Origin: Acidimicrobiales bacterium
GTDB taxonomy: Bacteria; Actinomycetota; Acidimicrobiia; Acidimicrobiales; Palsa-688
Assembly: GCA_036378675.1 (NCBI GenBank)
Contig: DASUWA010000007.1
Span: 1-64,000, forward strand
Reading direction: 5' to 3'
Length of the DNA: 64,000 nt
A model generated the notes under the pieces. The model saw only the letters and a list, made by a program, of their open reading frames with translations. It was not told the origin of the DNA and searched no databases. A program made the translations under genes and the position numbers. The stretch's first letter is position 1, and each line of letters opens with the position of its first letter. This document shows, piece by piece, positions 26,323 to 34,686 of the stretch.

Positions 26323-27225
26323 TCACACGAACGGGGGCGGGACCAAGACGAGGAAGATCTCGGTCAGGATCAGGTTGACGACGAAGAGGGAGATCCCCGT
26401 GACGACAACGGACTGGTTTACGGCCTCACCCACGCCGGACGGGCCTTTCTTGACGCTGAGGCCCTTGTAGGCGGCGACCACCGAAGCGAGCACGCCGAAG
26501 ACGGCCGCCTTCAGCTCCGATTCGATGATGTCCTGAGGCTGGGCGAACGTGGTGAAGGAGTTCAGGAAACCCCCAGCCGACCCGTGCAGCACGGTCACGT
26601 CGGCGATGTATCCCGAGATGATCCCGGCCATGGCGACGATCCCATTCAGTAGAACGGACACGATGACCATTGCCAGCATTCGAGGCGCCACGAGGCGCTC
26701 GACCTCGTCCAGGCCCATCACCTGCATCGCGGCGATCTCGTCCCGGATCGTCCGTGCCCCGAGGTCGGCGCACACTGCAGATCCACCCGCGCCAGCGAGG
26801 ACGATCGCGACGATCAGGGGTGCCGCTTCCCGAACGATGCCGACCGCGTCGACGGCGCCGACGAAGGACGGAGCGCCGATGTTGTTGGCCAGGCTGCCGA
26901 CCTCCAGGACGAGGACGAGGCCGAACGGAAGGGCTATCAGAAGGGTCGGGAGCAACGAGACCGAAACCAGGAACCAGGCCTGCTCGAAGAATTCCCTCAC
27001 CGCGAACCGCCCGTGAAGGATTGCGCTTATTGACGCCACGATCGTGTCGAGCACCAGGGCGACGAGCGCCCCGAACGATCGCACTCCCCCCAAGGCCGCG
27101 TCTTCCAAACCCCGAGCAGCCTTTCGAGTCGAGTCGGCGATCAGCTCCGACACCCCCGGCCGAGGCCGGTCTAGCGAGGCCCGCTGCTCCCCGGGTTCGG
27201 GCGCGGCGGCCATGTCGACGGTCAT
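26323..27225 (-). CDS. yrbEA: YrbE/MlaE-family permease A
   Basis: About 300 residues from ATG 27225 (TVDMAAAPEPGEQ). The MlaE core has five to six helices and the coupling motif SAVCADLGARTIRDEIAAMQ followed by VMGLDEVERLVAPRMLA. It is the first gene of the mce operon. A second in-frame ATG lies four codons later. The gene diverges from mceG across a 233-base region that probably carries both promoters. Confidence 0.92.
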   Translation of the reverse strand: MTVDMAAAPEPGEQRASLDRPRPGVSELIADSTRKAARGLEDAALGGVRSFGALVALVLDTIVASISAILHGRFAVREFFEQAWFLVSVSLLPTLLIALPFGLVLVLEVGSLANNIGAPSFVGAVDAVGIVREAAPLIVAIVLAGAGGSAVCADLGARTIRDEIAAMQVMGLDEVERLVAPRMLAMVIVSVLLNGIVAMAGIISGYIADVTVLHGSAGGFLNSFTTFAQPQDIIESELKAAVFGVLASVVAAYKGLSVKKGPSGVGEAVNQSVVVTGISLFVVNLILTEIFLVLVPPPFV

Positions 27226-27458
27226 GGCCTGTTGCCCAGATTCACCGATTTGTCCGCATCGTCCCAACGGTGCCCACGGCGAAGAGACAACCACACGGTT
27301 CGTGGGCCAGCAAGGAGCCTCGCGGGTGCCTCGAGGGAGTCCGGAATCAGGTTCTCCCGCACGTGAGGGAATTGCCTCTCCGAACCCGAATATCCTGCAC
27401 GTAGCGCGGTTTTCCCAGCCGGCGCACACGCGGACACCGAAGCCGCAAGGAGGAACTA
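27226..27458. promoter_or_regulatory. Divergent control region between mce operon and mceG
   Basis: This 233-base gap separates the start codons of yrbE-A (minus) and mceG (plus). It contains the strong AAGGAGG ribosome site of mceG (27448-27454 area) but no convincing -35/-10 pair or long dyad was found by eye. Because it feeds both halves of the transporter, any regulator binding here would co-ordinate permease and ATPase. Confidence 0.5.
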
Positions 27459-28358
27459 GTGGCTATATCCCCCACGGGCTTGCAGGACCGGTCGCACACG
27501 ACGGTCCCGGATCCCGTCATCTCTCTGCGGGGGGTCACAAAGCGCTTCGGCAACCACACCGTCCTGAAGGACATCACCTTCGATGTGCCTCGGGGAAAGA
27601 TCACCGCGGTGCTCGGCCCGTCCGGGACGGGCAAATCGGTTCTCCTGAAGAACATCATTGGCCTGCTGAGGCCCGAGGAGGGGCAGATCTACATCGACGA
27701 AGAACCGATCGTCGGGATCCCGAACAAGGAGATGCTGCGAATCCGCCGCAAGTTCGGCGTCCTCTTCCAGGACGGGGCGCTGTTCGGGTCGATGGACATA
27801 TTCGACAACATCGCGTTTCCTCTGCGCGAGCACACCAACAAGGGGGAGAAGGAGATCAAGGCCCTGGTCCTCGAGAAGGCCGAGATGGTGGGCATGGTTG
27901 CCCACCTCGACAAGCTGCCTGCGGAGGTTTCGGGGGGCATGCGGAAGCGCGCCGGCCTGGCCAGGGCTCTCATCCTGGATCCCGAGATTGTCTTCTTTGA
28001 CGAGCCCGATTCCGGACTCGACCCGGTCCGAGTCGCGTACCTCGACGAGCTGGTCATCTCGGTTCAGAAGGAGACCGGCTGCACATTTTTCATAATCACT
28101 CACAACATCGAGTCGGTGAAACGAACCGCTGACTACATCGGCATGCTCTACCGCTCGAGCCTCGTCCGCTTCGGGCCGGCGAGCGAGATGTTCACCAGCG
28201 AGCGCGCACTCGTCAAGCAGTTCCTGGCTGGGAGTTCGGTCGGCCCGATCAGTATGGACGAGATGGTGGACGCTGCACGGGGTGAGGAAGAGATCCAGGC
28301 GCTGATCGCCGAAAGCGCGGACGCCGCCCAGCGGCCTACCTCAGCGAATGGTTCCTAG
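27459..28358 (+). CDS. mceG: MceG/MlaF-type ATPase of the Mce transporter
   Basis: A 299-residue ABC ATPase. Walker A is GPSGTGKS near residue 53; the signature is VSGGMRKRAGLARAL; Walker B is IVFFDEPDSGLDP. The SGGM-type signature and the ~45-residue C-terminal extension after the ATPase core are features of Mkl/MceG. GTG 27459 has an excellent AAGGAGG ribosome site. It energises the YrbE permeases encoded divergently. In mycobacteria the single mceG is unlinked to mce operons; here it is adjacent. Confidence 0.93.
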   Translation: MAISPTGLQDRSHTTVPDPVISLRGVTKRFGNHTVLKDITFDVPRGKITAVLGPSGTGKSVLLKNIIGLLRPEEGQIYIDEEPIVGIPNKEMLRIRRKFGVLFQDGALFGSMDIFDNIAFPLREHTNKGEKEIKALVLEKAEMVGMVAHLDKLPAEVSGGMRKRAGLARALILDPEIVFFDEPDSGLDPVRVAYLDELVISVQKETGCTFFIITHNIESVKRTADYIGMLYRSSLVRFGPASEMFTSERALVKQFLAGSSVGPISMDEMVDAARGEEEIQALIAESADAAQRPTSANGS

Positions 28359-28784
28359 TTCGCGCGAGTCCATGTCACGGATTCGAAGAGACAGCGATCG
28401 CAACAGGCTCTGAACGAACTTCGGCGAGGAGTCGACCAGGGACTGGAAGTCGTCCTGTGCCAGCTCCAGAACCTTCATGTCGGTGATCGCTCGAACGTTC
28501 GCGGACCTGGGTTGACCATCAATTAGTGAAAGCTCACCGATCACGTCGCCGGGGCCCAGCCGTCCCAGGACGGTGCCGTCCTTCTCGACCTCCGCCTCTC
28601 CTTCCAGTATCACGAACATCAGCCCGCCGTCGCGGCCAGCCCGGGTCAGGATGGTCCCGGCCGGCCGGTCCATCTCGACGGTCTTGGACGCGATCTGGTT
28701 CAGATCACGCTTCGAACACGCCTCGAACAGAGGCAGGCGAGACAGCACGTCGACCTTGTCTCGCTTCAGAAACCGGGAAACCAT
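28341..28784 (-). CDS. Cyclic-nucleotide-binding-domain protein
   Basis: A 147-residue stand-alone cNMP-binding domain from ATG 28784. The hinge LFEACSKRDLNQIA is followed by a beta roll with GLMFVILEGEAEVEKDG and the phosphate-binding cassette GDVIGELSLIDGQPRSANVRA. It has the Glu and Arg of a ligand-binding cassette (GEL and PRSA). There is no helix-turn-helix, so it is a sensor or adaptor, not a CRP regulator. Its 3' end overlaps that of mceG by 18 bases on opposite strands. Confidence 0.85.
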   Translation of the reverse strand: MVSRFLKRDKVDVLSRLPLFEACSKRDLNQIASKTVEMDRPAGTILTRAGRDGGLMFVILEGEAEVEKDGTVLGRLGPGDVIGELSLIDGQPRSANVRAITDMKVLELAQDDFQSLVDSSPKFVQSLLRSLSLRIRDMDSRELGTIR

Positions 28785-28918
28785 AACTACCGAAACTAGT
28801 TGACCGAGCGGGACTCTGAGCTGTCTGGTGCGAAGACACGCCGCTGATCGGCTCGATGTAGTCACCGATATACCAGCGGACGCGACAATCTTGCTGTACT
28901 CGACGGCAAGGAGGCCAG

Positions 28919-29269
28919 GTGATACACCCCAACGAGGTCCTCGGTGAGCTGAGGGAACCCGCCCACGAGCTTCGCGAGCACATCCCGGACGTCATCGGGG
29001 CTTATGCGGACATGCAGCGCGCGGTCATGACCGACGGCGCCCTACCGTCCAAGACGAAGGAGCTCATTGCTCTGGCGATCGCAGTGACACGCGAGTGCGA
29101 CGGTTGCATCGCTTCTCATGCCCGCGGCGCCGCCAGGCGAGGCGCGACCGAGGTGGAGGTGGCTGAAGCGTTGGGCGTGGCGGTGCTGATGAACGGTGGC
29201 CCGGGGACCGTGTGGGCTCCTCGCGCTCTTGCTGCGTTCCGGGAGCTGGCGGGGCCTCCGGAGTCCTAG
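28919..29269 (+). CDS. Carboxymuconolactone decarboxylase-fold (AhpD-like) protein
   Basis: A 116-residue AhpD-like protein with the redox motif RECDGCIASHARGAARRGAT, in which the CxxC and the following His match the proton-relay site of AhpD. GTG 28919 has an AAGGAGG ribosome site four bases upstream. It may reduce peroxides or act as a dehydrogenase-linked thiol protein. Its stop codon shares the palindrome CTAG with the stop of the opposite-strand beta-lactamase-like gene. Confidence 0.88.
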   Translation: MIHPNEVLGELREPAHELREHIPDVIGAYADMQRAVMTDGALPSKTKELIALAIAVTRECDGCIASHARGAARRGATEVEVAEALGVAVLMNGGPGTVWAPRALAAFRELAGPPES

Positions 29270-30129
29270 CCGGGCGGCTCGAAGCCGTCGGTTGTGTAAT
29301 CAGGGGTCCGGTATTCGGCGATCACGTCGTCGGAGAACTCGGACCAGCCTTGTTCAGCCCAGGGGCCGAACCCGCGCCCGGTCAGCAAAGCAAGGGCCAG
29401 ACCGAGCCGCGGGTCGACCCAGAGGAAACATCCGGACTGGCCGAAGTGACCGAAGGTCGACGGGGAGTTCCGGTGTCCCGTCCAGTGCGGCTCTTTGTGA
29501 TCGCGTATCTCCACTCCAAGTCCCCAGTCGTTGTGCTGTTGGGGTCCGAACCCGGGAAGCACGCCCGACAGGCCGGGCGTCGCCACCTGTGTGCACTCGA
29601 TCAGCGTTGATCGGCTCACAACTGTCGGTTCCAGTAATTCGGCCCCGATGGCCAAGAGGTCCGCGAGGGATCCGCTCGCTCCGTGAGCCGGTGAACCGTC
29701 GAGGCGCACACCGTCAAGACCGAGCGGGTCGAGCAGACCTGTCGTCATGTATTCGGGGAACGACATTCCGGAGCGTTCAGCGAGGTGGGCTGCAGCAAGC
29801 TCGATTCCCCGGTTCGAGTAGATCCTCCGGGTCCGCGGTGGTGCTAGACGTCGATCGTCGTCGGGGGCGAGCCCCGAGGCGTGCGACACCAGGTCCGCGA
29901 GTGTTGCCCCGGGCGGTCCGACCGGATCGTCCCAGCCGACCGTGCCCTCCTCGGTGGCGATCCAAAGACTCATCGCAGTCAGGATTTTGGTGACCGACGC
30001 CCAGGGGAACGTCCTTCTCGTGTCCCCGTGCGAAGCGACGACGGCGGGACCCTGGTCCATCCCGCGGCGAACCACACCGGCTGCCGCCAACGGCGCCCAC
30101 TCGCTTACCTGCGCGAGAGGCGTTGTCAC
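29266..30129 (-). CDS. Beta-lactamase-like serine hydrolase (class C fold)
   Basis: About 287 residues from GTG 30129. It has the SxxK motif in FPWASVTKILTAMS, the YSN motif in RIYSNRGIELAAAHLA, and HFGQSG as the KTG-equivalent, so the active site looks complete. No signal peptide is visible at this start, which is odd for a penicillin-binding-type enzyme. The family includes esterases, DD-peptidases and amidohydrolases. The GTGA overlap with the metal-binding lipoprotein gene makes it the last gene of a four-gene envelope operon. Confidence 0.82.
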   Translation of the reverse strand: MTTPLAQVSEWAPLAAAGVVRRGMDQGPAVVASHGDTRRTFPWASVTKILTAMSLWIATEEGTVGWDDPVGPPGATLADLVSHASGLAPDDDRRLAPPRTRRIYSNRGIELAAAHLAERSGMSFPEYMTTGLLDPLGLDGVRLDGSPAHGASGSLADLLAIGAELLEPTVVSRSTLIECTQVATPGLSGVLPGFGPQQHNDWGLGVEIRDHKEPHWTGHRNSPSTFGHFGQSGCFLWVDPRLGLALALLTGRGFGPWAEQGWSEFSDDVIAEYRTPDYTTDGFEPPG

Positions 30130-31082
30130 GGGCCGCTGCTGGAACCGGCACACCCCAACGCGTCGTTCAACCGGCCGAGGTTGGACTCGAGCAGGTTGAT
30201 GTACGTCGCCTGCCGAGGCCACCCACCGGGAGGTGGACCGAGGAGGGTGTCGAGTGTTCGCACCTTGACACCAGCGGCGGCGGCGACCGACGTCACCGTC
30301 TGCGCAGGTACCCAGGTTTCAGCGAACACCGCAGTCGCCCCTGTCGCCCTCACCGAGGCCGACTCGCCGGAGATCTTGGCGGGGTCGGGCGTCGCGGACG
30401 TCCCGAGAGTGTCCCCGAGACTGTGCCCGAAGCTGTGCCCGAAGCTGTGCCCGAAACTGTGGTAGTCCAGGTCGTACCTTTGCGCCACACCTGCGAACGC
30501 GTCATCCGCCGCGAAGATCGTCCGCCTCGGGCAGGTCGAGAGAGTGCTCTGGTAGTCGATAGCGGTCGAGTCGAGTTCCACCTCGAGCGCACGTGCGCCG
30601 GCCCTGAATGCACCGGCATCCCCGGGATCGGCCCGTTCCATTGCGGCCTCTATGGCCGGCACCACCTGGCGCATGGCCGGAGGATCGAGCCAGTAGTAGG
30701 GCTCGGAAGCCACCGTTCCCAGGTCGAGTTTCTGTTTCGCAGCACCCGAACCTGAGTAGGACGCGGGCTGAACCGCCTGGCCGGCAAGGATCAACAGACC
30801 GGCTTGCTGGATCTCTGCGTCCTGCGCCGAACTCGGTCGGAATGCGAACGGGTCTGAGCCGGGGGGCACCAGGTCTGTGGCGTGGGCCTTTCCCTCACCG
30901 ATCAGGTCGACGGACTGAGCAACTGGGTAAGAAGCCGCGACGACCTCCAAGGTGGGCCCCTGACGCCCGTGGAGCGCGGTCGATTCGCCGCAACCGGCGA
31001 AAGCTGTTACCGCGGCCACGACAACCGCACTTCGCCGTATTCCGGCACGCGTGCGCAGTGCGATGCATGTCGTCTTCGCCAC
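30126..31082 (-). CDS. ZnuA-like substrate-binding lipoprotein lacking the histidine ligands
   Basis: A 318-residue lipoprotein (lipobox AFAGC, Cys31) of the cluster A-I metal-binding fold. The framework is clear: LVPPGSDP near 71-78, WLDP at 131-134, FAADDAF at 190-196, FAET at 253-256 and LD near 277. The three ligand histidines usual in ZnuA-type proteins are changed: Phe79 for the His of DPH, Tyr129 for that of PHxW, Asp193 for that of HDAF. The acidic residues remain. A His-rich HSFG tandem repeat follows at 208-223. No permease or ATPase is adjacent. Metal specificity is therefore doubtful. Confidence 0.82.
   Translation of the reverse strand: MAKTTCIALRTRAGIRRSAVVVAAVTAFAGCGESTALHGRQGPTLEVVAASYPVAQSVDLIGEGKAHATDLVPPGSDPFAFRPSSAQDAEIQQAGLLILAGQAVQPASYSGSGAAKQKLDLGTVASEPYYWLDPPAMRQVVPAIEAAMERADPGDAGAFRAGARALEVELDSTAIDYQSTLSTCPRRTIFAADDAFAGVAQRYDLDYHSFGHSFGHSFGHSLGDTLGTSATPDPAKISGESASVRATGATAVFAETWVPAQTVTSVAAAAGVKVRTLDTLLGPPPGGWPRQATYINLLESNLGRLNDALGCAGSSSGP
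30421..30460 (-). repeat. 12-bp in-frame repeats encoding HSFG in the ZnuA-like gene
   Basis: Three and a part copies of a 12-base unit (CTGTGCCCGAAG, last copy one change) encode HSFG tetrapeptides straight after the position of the third metal-ligand motif. The array adds four histidines to a protein that lacks the canonical ones. Confidence 0.9.
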
Positions 31083-31091
31083 GAGGCGGCC

Positions 31092-31826
31092 CTAGCCCGA
31101 TCCGCCTACGCCGTGCTCCGAGAGAGGCCCGACCGTCAGGCCCTGCTGGCCCCACTGCTCTGCAAGCAGGGGAAGGCTGTCGAGCGTGGATCGCCAACTT
31201 CCGGGAGCCGACGTGATGTCAGAGTCGTGCAGAAGAACGGTGGCCCCCGGCCGAAAGGTCGCTGCAACCCGTTTGGCGACGCTCCAGCCCGTCGAGTCCT
31301 CGCGCCAGTCCACGCCCCAAGTCGTCCAGAGAACCATATCCAACTGCATTCGCATACCAGCAAGAAACGACGAGACGGAGACGCCTCCGTAAGGCGGCCT
31401 GAACCATCTGGGTGTTACGCCGGTGACCTGCTCGATCGTGTCGGTTGCCCTTCTGACGTCCCTGATGGTCCAAGGCGCGGGACGGACGAGGTGGCTGGTG
31501 TGATTGTCGCCGTGAACGGCGATCTCGTGCCCCCGCTCGACCAGTTCACGTGCCAAGCCCGGGGACCGCCGCACCTGGGAGCCGAGGCAGAAGAAGGTGG
31601 CTCTCCACCCGAGGCGCTCCACTTCGTCGAGAATGAGAGGCGTCGACGCGGGGTCGGGCCCGTCATCGAAGGTGAGAGCAACGTGATCTGCCCGGCCGAC
31701 ACCTGACAGCTTCGGGAGCAGTAGCGATCGAGCCGAGCGCCAAGCGACAACCCCGGGAAGCGAATGGGCGAAGGCGACGCCCCCTGCGGTCAGCGCCATT
31801 CCTCCTGCGAGCCTGCGTAGCTTCAT
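31092..31826 (-). CDS. Polysaccharide deacetylase (NodB domain)
   Basis: A 244-residue CE4 enzyme. A signal-like N-terminus is followed by the NodB motifs: ALTFDDGPDPAST (metal and catalytic Asp), HEIAVHGDNHTSH (HxxxH metal ligands), RWFRPPYGG (motif 3), VDWREDS and VLLHDSDI (motifs 4-5). It would remove acetyl groups from an envelope glycan such as peptidoglycan or teichoic-type sugar. It overlaps the glycosyltransferase gene by four bases (ATGA) and precedes the metal-binding lipoprotein by nine bases. Confidence 0.9.
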   Translation of the reverse strand: MKLRRLAGGMALTAGGVAFAHSLPGVVAWRSARSLLLPKLSGVGRADHVALTFDDGPDPASTPLILDEVERLGWRATFFCLGSQVRRSPGLARELVERGHEIAVHGDNHTSHLVRPAPWTIRDVRRATDTIEQVTGVTPRWFRPPYGGVSVSSFLAGMRMQLDMVLWTTWGVDWREDSTGWSVAKRVAATFRPGATVLLHDSDITSAPGSWRSTLDSLPLLAEQWGQQGLTVGPLSEHGVGGSG

Positions 31827-33079
31827 CTGGAAAAAAGTGCTGCCGGCGTCGTAGTCACCATCGCCGCGATCAGCTCAGCCGGATCGGGTCCGAACATCTT
31901 CGAGGCCGCGGAAACCTGCGCAGCCCGAGCAGGGCCTGCGTGGGTCAGCGCGTCGAGCAGTAGCGACAAGGCGTCGGCGTCGGCGGCGCCGCTGACCACA
32001 CCCGCTTCTGACATTGCTTCAGCGTTCTCTCGGCCGTGTCCGGGGATGGTCTTGTAGCTGACCACGGGTACACCTGCCCTCATGGCTTCGAACGCGGTCA
32101 GGCCGCCGGCATTGTCGACCACCACGTCGCAAGCTGCGATGACGCCGGGCATGTCATCCGTCCACCCGAGGACGACTGCGCGCATGGATTCCCTCCCGAC
32201 GACTCTATCCAACCGCGACCGCAAGCGGCGATCCGATCCGCACGCCACCACCGGGACGAACCGGCCTCCCGCCGCGACGTCTCGGACGGTCTGCTCGACT
32301 TGCCCGACACCCCACGAACCGGCTGCGACCAGAACGGCGCGCTCGGGGTCGTCGAGTCCGAGCTTCCTGCGGGACTCTTGACGGGAAGGTAGACCAGACG
32401 GCTCGAACGCTTCGGACACTGCGGGCTCGCAGACGTTCGACTGGATGCCCGAAAGTTCGGCGGCTCGCCTGGCTGGGCCTTCGTGCACCGTGAGGGTCAA
32501 GTCGACCCCAGCGTGGATCCACAGCGGATGCACACCGAAGTCGGTGATGTAGTTCGCAACCGGGACGGCAAGTCTCCCCGTCTTCCGAAGCTCGCCCAGG
32601 CTGAGCGTGGCGAGCGGGTAGGTGGACAGGATGGCGCACGGACCTGCATCGTCTATCCAGGACAGGAGTCTTCGTCTTGTCAGGATCGCAACGAAACGAG
32701 CCAGCGGTGGGCACAACCATGGTGCTCGGAACCACATGCGGTAGGTCGCCTCGTACGTGCCGGGCAAGTAGCGGAGCTGGATCTCATACGACCGTCGTAG
32801 GGCGGCACCGATCCGGAGCGGTCCCGACTCTAGGAAGTCCCTGACGTCGCTGGAATAGCCGAGCCTTTGCAGGCGACGAGCCAGCTCGCGAGCAGCTCCG
32901 TCGTGGCCCGCTCCCATGCTCGCCGAGACCACCAAGACCTGCAGCTGGCGGCGTGCGTCGCGCGCCTGAGGTGCGGTTCCGCGCAGACGTCGCCGGCGGC
33001 CTCGCACGAATCGCGACACTAGTGTGCGGCCGCCTCGGAGAGCCCTACGCCCGTAGGGGTATCTTCTGGCTACAGGCAT
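31823..33079 (-). CDS. MGDG synthase-family glycosyltransferase
   Basis: A 418-residue GT-B enzyme from ATG 33079. The N-terminal VLVVSASMGAGHDGAARELA is the monogalactosyldiacylglycerol-synthase lipid-acceptor motif; the C-terminal half has VLVAAGSWGVGQVEQTV, the LGWTDDMPGVIAACDVVV strand, and NAGGLTAFEAMRAGVPVVSY, the UDP-sugar site. Such enzymes glycosylate diacylglycerol or related membrane lipids. It heads a four-gene operon with deacetylase, lipoprotein and beta-lactamase-like genes. The basic N-terminal 50 residues may be a membrane-surface tether, or the true start may be later. Confidence 0.85.
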   Translation of the reverse strand: MPVARRYPYGRRALRGGRTLVSRFVRGRRRRLRGTAPQARDARRQLQVLVVSASMGAGHDGAARELARRLQRLGYSSDVRDFLESGPLRIGAALRRSYEIQLRYLPGTYEATYRMWFRAPWLCPPLARFVAILTRRRLLSWIDDAGPCAILSTYPLATLSLGELRKTGRLAVPVANYITDFGVHPLWIHAGVDLTLTVHEGPARRAAELSGIQSNVCEPAVSEAFEPSGLPSRQESRRKLGLDDPERAVLVAAGSWGVGQVEQTVRDVAAGGRFVPVVACGSDRRLRSRLDRVVGRESMRAVVLGWTDDMPGVIAACDVVVDNAGGLTAFEAMRAGVPVVSYKTIPGHGRENAEAMSEAGVVSGAADADALSLLLDALTHAGPARAAQVSAASKMFGPDPAELIAAMVTTTPAALFSR

Positions 33080-33116
33080 GCCGATCCAGGGCTGCCGACC
33101 TGCACACCTACGGGGG

Positions 33117-34679
33117 ATGAGCATGTACGTGCCCTTGACCATCCTGGACTTTCTCGACAGGGCGGCAACCGTGTATTCCGACCGTACGGCCGTCGTGGAC
33201 GAGCCAGGAACGCCGGGCTCGATGGGATCGATGACCTATGGCGACCTCGACGCGCGAGCCAGAGGCATGGCGATCACGCTCGGCGAGATGGGAGTGGGTA
33301 TCGGCGATCGGGTAGCCATCGTGAGCCCGAACTCTGCCCGGTTCATGGTCTCGTTCTTCGGTGTGAGCGGTTACGGGCGGGTTCTCGTGCCGATCAACTA
33401 CCGGCTCGGGCCGGACGAAATCAGGTACATCGTCGAGCACTCCGGCGCGTCGGTGCTTCTGATCGACCCGGAGTCAGAGGCCAACGTCGCGGGCATCGAC
33501 GTCAAGCACCGCATCCTTCTGAACGGTTCATCCGACGTCGAGCTCTTCTCGCCCGTCGGACCGGGTAGACCGCGGGAGCCGGATCATTGGGATCCGGACG
33601 AGGCCGCGACCGCGAGCATCAACTACACCAGCGGCACAACCGCCCGGCCGAAAGGGGTGCAGATCACCCACCGGAACTGCTGGCTCAACGCGACCGTCTT
33701 CGGTTGGCATGTGAACGTCAGCGACCGTGACGTGTACATGCACACTCTCCCGATGTTCCACTGCAACGGATGGGGGATGCCGTACGCCGTTACCGCGATG
33801 GGAGTTCCGCAGATCGTGGTCAGGAAGATCGACGGTGAGGAGATTCTTCGGCGGATCGGCGACCACGGGGTGACTCTGCTCTGCGGTGCCCCGGCTGTGG
33901 TCGCAGCAGTACTGGACGCTGCGGGTTCCCGCCGAGAGGCTGGCCGGCCGATTCCCGGTCGGGACCAGATTCGGATGGTTGTGGCCGGCGCGCCCCCTCC
34001 CTCCAAGACCATCGAGAGAGTTGAGACCGAGCTCGGATGGGAGTTCATTCAGATCTACGGCCTGACCGAGACGTCCCCGCTTCTCACCATCAACAGGAGG
34101 CGGAGCGAATGGGACGGATCGGGTCCTGCCGAGCTGAGCAAGCGCCTGTCCCACGCGGGAGTGCCGGCTGTCGGCGTGCAGATTCGAACCTCACCCGACG
34201 GCGAAGTCCTGGCCCGGTCCAATCACGTCTTCGACGGCTACTGGCACCAGAAAGCCGAGACCGACAAGGTCATCGTCGACGGCTGGTTTCACACCGGTGA
34301 CGAGGGAAGGATCGTCGACGGGAACTACCTGTCCATCTCGGATCGCAAGAAGGACGTGATCATCTCTGGAGGGGAGAACATCAGCTCGGTCGAAGTCGAG
34401 GACTGCCTCTACCAGCATCCCGCGGTGGCTGAGGTGGCCGTGATCGGGGTACCGAGCGAACGCTGGGGTGAGACGGTCAAGGCGCTCGTCGTGTTGCGTC
34501 CGGGCGAGGATGCGAACGAATCGCAGATAATCGAGTTCTGCCGGGGGCGTCTGGCGCACTTCAAGTGCCCGACCTCGGTCGAGTTCGTCGACGCGCTGGC
34601 GCGGACCGCCACGGGCAAACTTCAGAAGTTCAAGCTCCGCGCCCCGTATTGGGAGGGCTACGAACGCAAGGTGAACTGA
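33117..34679 (+). CDS. Fatty acyl-CoA synthetase / AMP-dependent ligase
   Basis: A 520-residue ANL enzyme. It has SINYTSGTTARPKGVQ as the AMP P-loop, YMHTLPMFHCNGWG, the QIYGLTETSPLLTI adenylate site, GWFHTGDEGRI, DRKKDVIISGGENISS and TATGKLQKFKLR with the catalytic lysine. These features are typical of medium/long-chain acyl-CoA synthetases and DMSP- or cinnamate-type ligases. It starts at ATG 33117; ATG 33123 has better spacing from a GGGGG tract. It diverges from the glycosyltransferase with only 37 bases between. Confidence 0.9.
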   Translation: MSMYVPLTILDFLDRAATVYSDRTAVVDEPGTPGSMGSMTYGDLDARARGMAITLGEMGVGIGDRVAIVSPNSARFMVSFFGVSGYGRVLVPINYRLGPDEIRYIVEHSGASVLLIDPESEANVAGIDVKHRILLNGSSDVELFSPVGPGRPREPDHWDPDEAATASINYTSGTTARPKGVQITHRNCWLNATVFGWHVNVSDRDVYMHTLPMFHCNGWGMPYAVTAMGVPQIVVRKIDGEEILRRIGDHGVTLLCGAPAVVAAVLDAAGSRREAGRPIPGRDQIRMVVAGAPPPSKTIERVETELGWEFIQIYGLTETSPLLTINRRRSEWDGSGPAELSKRLSHAGVPAVGVQIRTSPDGEVLARSNHVFDGYWHQKAETDKVIVDGWFHTGDEGRIVDGNYLSISDRKKDVIISGGENISSVEVEDCLYQHPAVAEVAVIGVPSERWGETVKALVVLRPGEDANESQIIEFCRGRLAHFKCPTSVEFVDALARTATGKLQKFKLRAPYWEGYERKVN

Positions 34680-34686
34680 CCCGAGC

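Noticed and set aside
24921-26378. 485-codon plus-strand open frame
   Set aside because: Antisense to mceA and yrbE-B, with Arg/His/Asp-rich low-quality sequence and no domain.
28341-28784. cNMP-binding protein considered as a CRP-type transcription factor
   Set aside because: It ends after the nucleotide-binding domain and has no helix-turn-helix.
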